Part shown: one piece after another, positions 7,583-15,075 of the stretch | Position numbering within the stretch: the stretch's first letter is position 1 | How the letters are laid out: each line of letters starts with the position of its first letter | Source: Nocardia niigatensis NBRC 100131 | GTDB lineage: Bacteria > Actinomycetota > Actinomycetes > Mycobacteriales > Mycobacteriaceae | Direction: 5' to 3' | Assembly: GCF_000308655.1 (NCBI RefSeq) | Contig: NZ_BAGC01000013.1 | Span: 1-42,635 of the forward strand | Length of the DNA stretch: 42,635 nucleotides | Position numbers and translations under genes: made by a program | The notes under the pieces: model-generated | What the model was told of the DNA's origin: nothing | Database searches by the model: none | Seen by the model: the letters and a program-made list of their open reading frames with translations, nothing else

Positions 7583-8697
7583 GTCGTCTTGTCGTAGACC
7601 AGGTTCGCAAGACCTTCGGGCAGACGCCGGTGCTCGACGGCATCAGCCTCGACGTCGCCGACGGCACCGCCACCGCGGTGGTCGGATCCTCCGGATGCGG
7701 CAAGACCACGCTGCTGCGGGTGATCGCCGGATTCGAGAACCCGGACGCCGGATCGGTGTCCGTCGGCGGGGAAACCATTACCCGCCAGGGCTTCTCGGTG
7801 CCGGCTCACCGCCGCCGGATCGGCTACGTGGCCCAGGACGGGGCGCTGTTCCCGCACCTGACCGTGGGGCAGAACATCGCCTACGGGCTCGGCGGCGGCC
7901 CCGGCGCGCGGCGCAAGCACCGGCAGCAGGTCGCCGAACTGCTCGACATGGTCTCGCTCGACGCGTCCTTCGCGGACCGGCGGCCCCATCAGCTCTCCGG
8001 CGGACAGCAGCAGCGGGTCGCGCTGGCCCGCGCCATGGCTCGCAAGCCCGCCCTCATGCTGCTCGACGAACCCTTCAGCGCCCTGGACACCGGACTGCGC
8101 GCCGCCACCCGGCAGGCCGTCGCCGAGACCCTGCGCGCCGCGGGCATGACCAGCATTCTCGTCACCCACGACCAGGAGGAGGCGCTGTCCTTCGCCGATC
8201 AGGTCGCGGTCATGTGCTCGGGCCGGTTCACCCAGGTCGGCACGCCGGAACAGGTGTACGCGGCCCCCGCGGACCTGTTCACCGCCGGATTCCTCGGCGA
8301 CACAGTGCTTCTCGACGCCACCATCGGCGCCGAGACCGCCGAGACCGTGCTCGGCCGCATCCCCGTGCAGGTGAACGCCCCGACCGGGGCGGGCGCGGTC
8401 ATGATGCGGCCCGAACAGCTGCTCGCCCGCGCGGCCGCCGCCGGCCACACCGGCTGCGCCACCGTGCGCGCCCTCGAATTCCGCGGCGCGGACGTCATGC
8501 TCACCCTCGACCTCGACGGCTGCCCCGAGCTCATCCACGTGCGCCGGGTGAGCGTGGACGCCCCCGCGGTCGGCGACCGGGTCGAGCTCGAAGTCCTCGG
8601 CGCGGCAGTCGCTTTCACCGCCGAGCAGTGCGCCGCCGCCGGTCGGTCGCCCGGCGAGGTCGCCGTGAGCCTGTCCGACGCGGCCGCCGCGGTCTGA
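7579..8697 (+). CDS. Ferric iron ABC transporter ATP-binding protein (FbpC-like)
   Basis: The 372-residue ATPase shows Walker A GSSGCGKTT (about 37-45), a Q-loop region YVAQDGALFPHLTV, signature LSGGQQQR, Walker B LMLLDEPFSALD and the switch His in LVTHDQ. The last 120 residues form a TOBE-like regulatory domain (AVMMRPEQLL...). The signature VAQDGALFPHLTV is typical of FbpC/PotA-like importers. The GTG start overlaps the permease stop (GTGA). An upstream in-frame extension exists but would lie inside the permease gene and lacks family similarity. It powers ferric iron import. Confidence 0.93.
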   Translation: MSRLVVDQVRKTFGQTPVLDGISLDVADGTATAVVGSSGCGKTTLLRVIAGFENPDAGSVSVGGETITRQGFSVPAHRRRIGYVAQDGALFPHLTVGQNIAYGLGGGPGARRKHRQQVAELLDMVSLDASFADRRPHQLSGGQQQRVALARAMARKPALMLLDEPFSALDTGLRAATRQAVAETLRAAGMTSILVTHDQEEALSFADQVAVMCSGRFTQVGTPEQVYAAPADLFTAGFLGDTVLLDATIGAETAETVLGRIPVQVNAPTGAGAVMMRPEQLLARAAAAGHTGCATVRALEFRGADVMLTLDLDGCPELIHVRRVSVDAPAVGDRVELEVLGAAVAFTAEQCAAAGRSPGEVAVSLSDAAAAV

Positions 8698-8726
8698 CCG
8701 ATCGGCGCCTCCGGTCGTCCGGAATG

Positions 8727-8756
8727 TGACCGATCCGACCGGGGAGTACCTATAGT
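8727..8756 (+). promoter_or_regulatory. Candidate promoter for the small secreted protein gene
   Basis: A -10-like TATAGT (8751-8756) lies 18 nt after a weak -35 TGACCG (8727-8732). It is 30 nt after the ATPase stop, so the secreted-protein gene may be transcribed apart from the iron operon. Confidence 0.45.
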
Positions 8757-8820
8757 GGCGCGGAGGCCGAATCGTCGGTCGCTGAGGCGAACCGCCTCAG
8801 CCAATCCCGAAGGAGACCCG

Positions 8821-9174
8821 GTGCGCCGCACGCCGCTCGTCACATCCGTCCTCGCCGCCGCGTGCGCCCTGACCCCGCTCGCCGCCGCGGAGCCGCCGGC
8901 CGATCCGGCGCTGAAGGTGCAGGCGGTCTTCGGACCCGAGCAGTTCCCCATGGCCGGCGTGGCCGCCGACATCGCGCCCTGCGGCGGCGGCGCGAACGTG
9001 GCGAGCCTCACCACCGGCGCCGACGGCACCGCGGTCTACACCGGCGCGCTCGGCTGCTACCGAGTTCAGGTCAGCACCCCTATCGGCTGCGCGCTGGACG
9101 GCGATCAGGCCGTCCAGGTCACCTCGGCGCCCGGCGTCACCCCGGTCGCCAACTTCCGTTTCCGCTGCGCATGA
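8821..9174 (+). CDS. Small secreted protein, Cys-containing, possible prealbumin-like fold
   Basis: The 117-residue product has a cleavable Sec signal (RRTPLVTSVLAAACALTPLAAA) and a mature part of about 93 residues. Four cysteines sit in APCGGG, LGCYRV, IGCALD and FRCA and could form two disulphides. The stretch TTGADGTAVYTGALGCYRVQV resembles the 'dadGta.f..L..G.Y.v' pattern of prealbumin-like or Cna-B-type Ig domains; this is a pattern impression, not a search. GTG at 8821 is chosen because GAAGGAGA stands 5 nt upstream and the signal peptide begins there. No function can be assigned. Confidence 0.7.
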   Translation: MRRTPLVTSVLAAACALTPLAAAEPPADPALKVQAVFGPEQFPMAGVAADIAPCGGGANVASLTTGADGTAVYTGALGCYRVQVSTPIGCALDGDQAVQVTSAPGVTPVANFRFRCA

Positions 9175-9330
9175 CGGTGTCGCGGACCCGCTCCCGGCCC
9201 GCGCGTGAACTGTGACCGCCTCCACATCTCGGGATTCGCATACACCGCAGCTGTTAATCTCGCGAGGGATAGCTGCTCGTTATTGCTGTAACGCGGAAAG
9301 CGTCGCATCACCGAGGGAGTAGGTGACGAG

Positions 9331-10704
9331 ATGGGCGCGAGATTCGCGTTGGCACACCCGCCGGACATGACAGCGCCTATGACGCTCCGACGCTACGCGG
9401 TCCCGATCGAAGCCCTGGCCGCCCTGCTGGCCGCAGCGGTGGCCGGTCTGCTGCTCACGGCCCCCCTCGATCTCGGCTGGACCTCCGAAGGCCCGGTGCT
9501 GCAGCTGGACCTGCTGGTCCTGAACATGCCGCGCGCGGCCGCCGCCGGCGCGGCGTTCGCGGTGGTGTCGGCGGCGCTGGTGGTCGCGCTCGGCCGGAAG
9601 ACCGCCTGGATCGTGTCGGGCGGCAGCATGGTGGTGCTGCTGGTGGACCAGTTGTGGAACCGGGACGCCGCGACCACGGGCAATCTGACCACCGCCAACT
9701 ACATCGACGCCATCTTCAGCGGCATCCTGCTCGGCGCGCTCGCGGTCGCGGTCTTCGGTAAACCCGTCGCGACGGGCGCGTACCTGATCGGGGCGCTGTC
9801 CGCGATCCTGATCGGCGACCAGACCTCGCTGCCCGTCGGCCACGGCAATCCGCTCATCTCCTGGGCTTCCGCCGGAACTCCACCGGCGTGGCTGTTCGTG
9901 CTGGCCGGTGCGCTGCTCGTCGCGGGGATCGTCGTGCAGCGGCCGGAACCCGCGGGCGAGGAGGTGAACACCGATCTGGCGATCGGCCCGATCCTGTCCG
10001 CGCTGGTGCTGATCACCGCGACCACACTGTCCGCGGAATGGTTCGTGCGGCACGCGGGCACGCTCGTGCAGATCGGGGCGGCCGCGGCCATCACGATCTG
10101 CGCGGCCATGGTCGCGGCGCTGCTGCTGCCCGGACGCGAGGGCACCCTGGTGCTCCTGACGGTCGCGGTGGCGGGCGCGGGCAGCGCGATCATCGCGGTG
10201 CCCCGGCCGGATTGGACCGCGCCGTTCCCGGTGCTGGCCGTGGTGGCGGGGCTGGCGGCGGGACGCCGGTGGCGTTCGCCCTGGATCGCGCTGGCCGCGA
10301 CCGCCGGACTGGCCGTCTTCGCGGCCGGCACCGCCGGTTTAGCGCACGAGTACCCGCTGATCCCGGTGGTCGGGGTGATCCTCACCGCGCTGGCCATCGG
10401 CTTCTGCTTCGGCGCGGCGGTCCCGAAGACCGCGGGCAGCGTCGTGGTGGCGCTCGCGGTGCTGGTGGTGCCGTGCCTGGTGGTGGCGCTGCGGGGCAGT
10501 GCCTTCGGCCGGGTCGCCTACTCACCGCGCTGGTACCGGGATCCGAGCGGCGCGGTCTCGGCCGTTCCGGGCCTGGTCGCCCTGGTGATCACCGTCGGCT
10601 GCGCGGCCGGGCTGTACCTGCTGTGGCGGATCCGCTCCCCGCAGGCCGCGCCACGGGTGATCGCCGTGCCCGATGCGGCGCGGAACGTCTTGTCACAGGG
10701 CTAG
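9331..10704 (+). CDS. Polytopic membrane protein of unknown function
   Basis: The 457-residue protein has about 11-12 hydrophobic segments spread over its whole length with short Gly/Ala-rich loops. No transporter, glycosyltransferase or enzyme motif is recognisable. A notable loop is HAGTLVQIG and a Trp/Tyr-rich loop (YSPRWYRDPSGAVS) stands near the C-terminus. The ATG is preceded by GGGAGTAGGTGA, and an internal ATG at 9367 is possible. It stands alone, followed after 9 nt by the DinB-like gene, so the two may be cotranscribed. It looks lineage specific. Confidence 0.7.
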   Translation: MGARFALAHPPDMTAPMTLRRYAVPIEALAALLAAAVAGLLLTAPLDLGWTSEGPVLQLDLLVLNMPRAAAAGAAFAVVSAALVVALGRKTAWIVSGGSMVVLLVDQLWNRDAATTGNLTTANYIDAIFSGILLGALAVAVFGKPVATGAYLIGALSAILIGDQTSLPVGHGNPLISWASAGTPPAWLFVLAGALLVAGIVVQRPEPAGEEVNTDLAIGPILSALVLITATTLSAEWFVRHAGTLVQIGAAAAITICAAMVAALLLPGREGTLVLLTVAVAGAGSAIIAVPRPDWTAPFPVLAVVAGLAAGRRWRSPWIALAATAGLAVFAAGTAGLAHEYPLIPVVGVILTALAIGFCFGAAVPKTAGSVVVALAVLVVPCLVVALRGSAFGRVAYSPRWYRDPSGAVSAVPGLVALVITVGCAAGLYLLWRIRSPQAAPRVIAVPDAARNVLSQG

Positions 10705-10713
10705 TCTGGCCGC

Positions 10714-11313
10714 ATGGCCGACACGTCACCGGTGGACCCCACGATCGAACTCCTGGAGCGGGCCGTCGCCCAGATGGGCGATGTCATCGCCGCGATCACC
10801 CCCGACCAGGCAGCGCTGCCGACGCCGTGCGAGAACTGGCACGTGCGCCGGCTGCTGGACCATCTCGTGGGCCAGATCCTGCGCGACTTCACCATCGCCG
10901 CCCGCGGCGACATGCCGGACTGGGGTGCGCCGCACGACCCGGTCGGCGCGGACTGGTCCGCCGAGTTCCGCGCCGGCGCGCAGCCGCTCCTCGAGACGTG
11001 GCGCGCCGCCGATCCGGACCGGCTGGTGCCAGGCATGGGCGGGGAGTCCCCGCTGCGTGGTCGCGCCGATCAGCAGATCACCGAATTCGCCATGCACGCC
11101 TGGGATCTCACCCGCGCCACCGGTCAGGGCCGCACCCTGGATCCCGAACTCGCCGAGCACGGCCTGGCCTGGTCCAAGCAGATGCTGAAGCCGGAATACC
11201 GCGGTCCCGGAAAGGCTTTCGGGCACGAGGTGCCGATCGCCGCCGACGCGCCCGCCTACGACCGGCTGGCCGCGTGGTTCGGCCGCGATCCGGGCTGGAC
11301 GCCCGCGGCCTGA
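10714..11313 (+). CDS. TIGR03086-type metal-binding protein (mycothiol maleylpyruvate isomerase/DinB fold)
   Basis: The 199-residue protein fits the actinobacterial TIGR03086 family: N-terminal four-helix DinB/MDMPI domain with TPCENWHVRRLLDHLVGQ and the second metal-ligand region FAMHAWDLTRATG. His residues in these segments would bind a divalent metal. Relatives are mycothiol-dependent isomerases or S-transferases; the substrate here is unknown. It starts 9 nt after the membrane-protein gene and ends 3 nt from the converging lipase gene. Confidence 0.85.
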   Translation: MADTSPVDPTIELLERAVAQMGDVIAAITPDQAALPTPCENWHVRRLLDHLVGQILRDFTIAARGDMPDWGAPHDPVGADWSAEFRAGAQPLLETWRAADPDRLVPGMGGESPLRGRADQQITEFAMHAWDLTRATGQGRTLDPELAEHGLAWSKQMLKPEYRGPGKAFGHEVPIAADAPAYDRLAAWFGRDPGWTPAA

Positions 11314-11316
11314 CCG

Positions 11317-12594
11317 CTACCGGCCGAACCGGGCATTCACCCAGGCCAGCGCGTCATTGAACGACGCGTCGAGCACGCCGCGGTGGTCCGCGCCGGCATA
11401 GTTCAGGTACTGCACCGGCCGCCCGCCCGCGAGCTGCTGCACCACCATGGCGTCCGTGGCCGGCGCCGGCACCGTGGTGTCGGCGCGGCCCTGCAGCACC
11501 AGCAGCGGCTGCGTGAAAGACAGTGCGCTGGGATCGTTCTCGTTCAGCACCCGGGTCAGCGCGGAGAGGTCGCCGTCGCGGGTGAAGACGTCGTCGGCGG
11601 TGAGTCCGCCCCACGAATCCGGTTGCCGCAGCCGGCCGATGCATCCGCTGTCGGCGAGCGAGAGCATGGATTGTGCACGGGGCGTGAGGAATCGGGCCGG
11701 ATCCAGCGCCGATACCGTCTGCGCGCCGCGAATGAGCAAGGGCAGGAACGACACCGCCCCGCCGGTGAGCGGGGCCAGCGCACCCGCCACGCCCGCGCTG
11801 GTGGCCAGCTGCGAGGCCTGCAGCCCGAGGCCCTGATGGGAGGCCGGCGCGAGCGCCACCGAACCGAGTAGCTGCAACGCCGGGGCCCACCGCTGGGCCT
11901 CGGCGTCGGTGAAGATGGCGGCCTGACCGCCCTGGGAGTGCCCCATCGCCACCCAGCGGACCCCGATGTCCGGGTCGACTTCCCGTGCGGCCCTGGCCAT
12001 ATCGGTGACGGCGCGCTGTTCCGCGGTGCCGATCAGGTAGCCGTGCGGGCCGGGCGTGCCCAGCCCCTGATAGTCGGTCTGGGCGACGGCGTACCCGGCC
12101 GCGATCCAGCGTTCCTGCAGGCGGCGCACCAGCGAGGTGTAGTCGTGGGCGGGGAACTCGGGGGAGGTGTCCTGGGAGGGCGCGCAGACCTCGGCGACGC
12201 CGGTGGTGCCGTGCGCCCATGAGATGAGCGGCCAGCCGCCGGGCGGCGCGGTGCTGTCCGGGACCGCGAGCGTGCCCGACACCGCGACCGGGTTGCCCGC
12301 CATGTCGACCGAGCGGTACAGCACCAGGTAGTTGCGTGCCCCCGCGAGGGCGGGATCGCCTGTGAGCGGCCGCAATTGGATGACCGAACCAGGGGTGCCC
12401 GGGACCCGGTCCCCGGCCGGGAAGTAGAACGAGGCGAGGTTCGTCTCCTCCGGGGCGATCGGGGCGGCGGTGACCGGCGCGGCCAGGCTCAGGCCCGCGA
12501 TGGCGGCCGTCAGGACCATGCTGAATCCCCCGGCGAGCCGGCGTGAGACGCGACGCTGCGGCTGTTCTGCACGGGCGCTCTCGTTGTCCGACAC
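11317..12594 (-). CDS. Secreted triacylglycerol lipase (LIP family)
   Basis: This 425-residue protein has a signal sequence after a charged start (RRLAGGFSMVLTAAIAGLSL... APVTAAP) and an alpha/beta hydrolase of the secretory lipase (LIP) family. The nucleophile elbow is MGHSQGGQAA, with Ser as nucleophile. The acid is probably in VLQGRADTTVPA and the His in YAGADHRGVL near the C-terminus. Two Cys (AEVCAPSQD and SGCIGRL) may pair as in LIP enzymes. The likely role is release of fatty acids from extracellular acylglycerols or short-chain esters. It is monocistronic and converges on the DinB-like gene. Confidence 0.88.
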   Translation of the reverse strand: MSDNESARAEQPQRRVSRRLAGGFSMVLTAAIAGLSLAAPVTAAPIAPEETNLASFYFPAGDRVPGTPGSVIQLRPLTGDPALAGARNYLVLYRSVDMAGNPVAVSGTLAVPDSTAPPGGWPLISWAHGTTGVAEVCAPSQDTSPEFPAHDYTSLVRRLQERWIAAGYAVAQTDYQGLGTPGPHGYLIGTAEQRAVTDMARAAREVDPDIGVRWVAMGHSQGGQAAIFTDAEAQRWAPALQLLGSVALAPASHQGLGLQASQLATSAGVAGALAPLTGGAVSFLPLLIRGAQTVSALDPARFLTPRAQSMLSLADSGCIGRLRQPDSWGGLTADDVFTRDGDLSALTRVLNENDPSALSFTQPLLVLQGRADTTVPAPATDAMVVQQLAGGRPVQYLNYAGADHRGVLDASFNDALAWVNARFGR

Positions 12595-13034
12595 CTGTCA
12601 GAACATACCGGCCTGTTCTTGTTTCAGATGGCAAGCGGGGCCGCTCGCACTGCGAATGAGTCGGCGGCGTGACCGGCGGCGTCTTCACCACCATTCGCGC
12701 CGAGCCCTCCGGCCGCGTCCCGCTCCCCGCACTCCACCTGATTCCGGTGATCGCTGCCATGGCCCCGAAAACGTGGCCCGACCGCCCGGCATCGAGTTGG
12801 GCCGCACCCCGCGCGGTCCGAAACCGTCAGCGTCCCAACCGATACCGTGTACCTGGCGTGGCATCGGTCCGAAAAACGCGGTCGCGGTGTCCGGCTGCCT
12901 CCTGCACAACCGGACACCGCGATGCGCAACTCCTACCTTTGCCCCCGAACCCTCGAATCGGAATACTGATCGGCCACGATGGCACGAAAAGTCAGTCGCC
13001 CCGCGCCGGATCGTGCCCGACACCCCCGTCAACG
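12595..13034. other. Gene-free stretch between the lipase gene and tRNA-Arg
   Basis: No open frame here has family similarity or an upstream ribosome site that convinces me. It holds the lipase 5' region, with a GAACA-N8-TGTTC inverted repeat at 12601-12618, and a strong hairpin with a minus-strand U-tract at 12882-12922, given separately. A short minus-strand transcript between the tRNA-Arg terminator and that hairpin is possible. Confidence 0.5.
12882..12922 (-). terminator. Orphan intrinsic terminator, minus strand
   Basis: A perfect 13-bp stem (12882-12894 with 12910-12922) has a 15-nt loop. On the minus strand it is followed within 5 nt by UUUUU. It stands about 110 nt beyond the tRNA-Arg terminator and 290 nt upstream of the lipase start, with no annotated gene to terminate. 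Confidence 0.6.
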
Positions 13035-13073
13035 AGCAAGGCCCCGACCGTGATTCATGGTCGAGGCCTTGCT
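13035..13073 (-). terminator. Terminator hairpin directly after tRNA-Arg
   Basis: Arms 13035-13049 and 13059-13073 form a 15-bp stem in the minus-strand RNA, with one G-U wobble and a 9-nt loop. It starts 1 nt after the tRNA CCA end. Confidence 0.7.
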
Positions 13074-13074
13074 G

Positions 13075-13150
13075 TGGTGCCCTCGGCAGGATTCGAACCT
13101 GCGGCCTTCTGCTCCGGAGGCAGACGCTCTATCCCCTGAGCTACGAGGGC
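13075..13150 (-). tRNA. tRNA-Arg (anticodon CCG), CCA encoded
   Basis: The minus strand folds into a 76-nt cloverleaf. The acceptor GCCCTCG pairs perfectly with CGAGGGC. The D arm contains GCTCAGGGGATAGAGC. The anticodon stem TCTGC/GCAGA holds loop CTCCGGA with anticodon CCG, and the T arm has GGTTCGAATCC. Discriminator A and CCA are encoded. CGG is a frequent Arg codon in this genome. Confidence 0.95.
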
Positions 13151-13222
13151 GGGGATGGTCCCGTCCGGTCTCCCGGTCGGGCTGGGAAAGCGTATCGCAT
13201 CGGTCGCGCTGCGCCAAAAACA

Positions 13223-13258
13223 AACCCGGACCGGGCGTTTCTATGCCCGGTCCGGGTT
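13223..13258 (-). terminator. Intrinsic terminator of the DUF3105-DUF305 operon
   Basis: A perfect 14-bp stem (13223-13236 with 13245-13258) has an 8-nt loop. On the minus strand it is followed by UGUUUUUGG. It lies 16 nt after the DUF305 stop codon. Confidence 0.85.
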
Positions 13259-13273
13259 CGTGACGGAGCTTTC

Positions 13274-13999
13274 TCAGTTCAGCGGCAGCGGTGTGACCTT
13301 GCGCTCGGCCAGCATCTGGGTCATCAGATCGGCCTCGCTCTTCTGGGTCTTGGCCATGCTCTCGGCCAGCGAGCGCACCGCGTCGGTGTCCGCGCGCTGG
13401 GCGGCGTACTCGATCATCGGCATGCCGCCCTGGTGGTGGCGCAGCATGAGCTGCAGGAACAGCGCGTCCAGGGCCGGACCGGTGGCCTGGCCCAGGGCGG
13501 CCATCTCCTGATCCGACGCCATACCGGGCATGGCCTGCACCGCGCCCGAGTGCATGGCGGTGCCCGAGTGCTGATGCGTGGACATATCGGTCATCCAGCC
13601 CATGTAGCCGTCGGGGGAGATGAGCGGCTTGTCCCACTGCTGCAGCCAGCCCTGCATGCGGCCGGCCTGATTGGCCTGAGTAGTGAGGATGTCGTAGGCC
13701 AGGCGCTTCACCGCCGGGTCCGTGGTGCCGGACAGCGCGACGCCCGACATCTGGACCGCCTGGGCGTGGTGCACCGACATGTCCTGGGAGAAGCCGACGT
13801 CCACCGCGCCCGGGGTCTCCGGGCCGTGGTGCATGGCATTGCCCACCAGCAGCCCGGCCATGAAACCGATGAGGAGTACCGCGACCACCCCGATGGCCAT
13901 CAGGGCCGACCGCTGATTGCGGCGCGTTTGCGGCACCGGTTCGGCGGCGGGATCGGGCTCGGAGCTGCGGTCTGGGATGTCGGACATGAACGGCGGCAC
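13274..13999 (-). CDS. DUF305 family protein, membrane-anchored
   Basis: The 241-residue protein has one N-terminal TM segment (ALMAIGVVAVLLIGFMAGLLVGNAM) and an outer four-helix DUF305 domain in two halves. The paired His motifs SVHHAQAVQMS and LRHHQGGMPMIEYA are diagnostic. The domain is ferritin-like, is often found with copper or other metal handling genes, and has no settled function. A GTG start at 13999 overlaps the last base of the upstream stop (TAGTG), suggesting coupling; an ATG at 13987 is the alternative. It forms an operon with the DUF3105 gene and ends in a U-tract terminator. Confidence 0.88.
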   Translation of the reverse strand: MPPFMSDIPDRSSEPDPAAEPVPQTRRNQRSALMAIGVVAVLLIGFMAGLLVGNAMHHGPETPGAVDVGFSQDMSVHHAQAVQMSGVALSGTTDPAVKRLAYDILTTQANQAGRMQGWLQQWDKPLISPDGYMGWMTDMSTHQHSGTAMHSGAVQAMPGMASDQEMAALGQATGPALDALFLQLMLRHHQGGMPMIEYAAQRADTDAVRSLAESMAKTQKSEADLMTQMLAERKVTPLPLN

Positions 14000-14952
14000 T
14001 ACTGCGTCGGAGCCGGCTGATCCGGCTGCGTCGGGCCGTCGGTCGGGGCCGGGATGGATGGGATGCCGCCGGGCAGGCTCGGGCTACCGGTGGGCAGACC
14101 CGGCACGCCGTTCGGCAGGCCCGGGATACCGCCGGCGGGCATGCCCGGAATGCTGCCGCCGCCCAGCTCGCTCGAATCCTGCTGCAGGCCCTTGCCGTCC
14201 ATCGGCACGGCGTCGGGGCCGGGCGCGGTCGGGTCGAAGGCCGGCGGGTTGTCGACATTGAAGGTCGGGTTCGCGCAGTCCGCGCCGACCTCCGGGTAGG
14301 CGTACTGGTTCAGGCGCAGCGCGGTGATGAACTCGCCCACGCGCTTGTCGTCGGGGCTGTTCAGCTTCAGCTGGTGGCCCCACGACTGCAGTGAGATCGG
14401 GGTGTCCAGGCCCGGATACGGCGACATCAGGCTGTAGGGCTTGCCCTTGACCTTCGACTTCAGGGCGTCGATGGCCGCCTGATCGACCTTGTCCGGGTTG
14501 TAGGTGATCCACACCGCGCCGTGCTCGAGCGAGTGCACCGCGTTCTCGGTGCGGATCGCCTTGGCGTACACCACACCGGTGCAGGCCGCCCACGAGCCGT
14601 CGTGCGGGCCGCCGAAGGGTGGGGACTGGTCGTAGTTCACGCGCTGAGTGGCCGCGACGTGCATGCCCGCCGCGTAGTCCTTCTTCACCACGCCCGGAAT
14701 CTGATCCGAGGGATCCTTCTTCTGCGCGGACGGCGTGTACTTGTCCTGCTCCTGCTTGTCCTGGATCTTGGGCACCAGCACCCAGGCGATGCCGCCGATG
14801 AGCGCGAGGATGCAGACCACGGCCCCGATCATGAGCCACGGAATCTGACGCTTACCGCCCAGGCCGCCGCCACCGCCCTTCCTGGACGATCCGGCTGACT
14901 TGCCCGCGGCCTTGATGGCCTTGGCCGACTTGGCACTGGTCTTGCTCGGCAT
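13999..14952 (-). CDS. DUF3105 family membrane protein with Pro/Gly-rich C-terminal tail
   Basis: This 317-residue protein has a Lys/Ala/Ser-rich basic N-terminus, one TM segment (PWLMIGAVVCILALIGGIAWVLV) and an outer DUF3105 domain with the typical NYDQSPPFGGPHD and VHSLEHGAVWITY motifs. The His residues of these motifs suggest metal binding. The last 60 residues repeat IPGMP, IPGLP, VPGLP and similar units and are probably disordered. ATG 14952 is preferred over longer in-frame starts because the charged tail and TM begin there. It is the first gene of an operon with DUF305 and diverges from argS. The function is unknown. Confidence 0.83.
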   Translation of the reverse strand: MPSKTSAKSAKAIKAAGKSAGSSRKGGGGGLGGKRQIPWLMIGAVVCILALIGGIAWVLVPKIQDKQEQDKYTPSAQKKDPSDQIPGVVKKDYAAGMHVAATQRVNYDQSPPFGGPHDGSWAACTGVVYAKAIRTENAVHSLEHGAVWITYNPDKVDQAAIDALKSKVKGKPYSLMSPYPGLDTPISLQSWGHQLKLNSPDDKRVGEFITALRLNQYAYPEVGADCANPTFNVDNPPAFDPTAPGPDAVPMDGKGLQQDSSELGGGSIPGMPAGGIPGLPNGVPGLPTGSPSLPGGIPSIPAPTDGPTQPDQPAPTQ

Positions 14953-15060
14953 GCTTGTTGTGCTCTTTTCGACGTGTCGGACAATCAAACGACGCGGCCG
15001 CATCGTTTGCTGGGCACCTGCCCGGTGGTGCCCGCTCGCGGCGTTCACCTGCTCAGACCA

Positions 15061-15075
15061 TAGGATAGTGACTCG
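15061..15075 (+). promoter_or_regulatory. Candidate argS promoter, possibly giving a leaderless mRNA
   Basis: A -10-like TAGGAT (15061-15066) ends 8 nt before the GTG start of argS at 15075. No Shine-Dalgarno-like sequence fits between. No convincing -35 stands 17 nt upstream. Transcription would start at or next to the GTG. Confidence 0.5.

Noticed and set aside
12601..12618. GAACA-N8-TGTTC upstream of the lipase as a LexA/SOS box
   Set aside because: Actinobacterial LexA sites read TCGAAC-N4-GTTCGA. Spacing and flanks do not fit.
13075..15075. tRNA-Arg near argS as a T-box or feedback unit
   Set aside because: The tRNA is about 2 kb away on the other strand with its own terminator. No T-box leader is present before argS.
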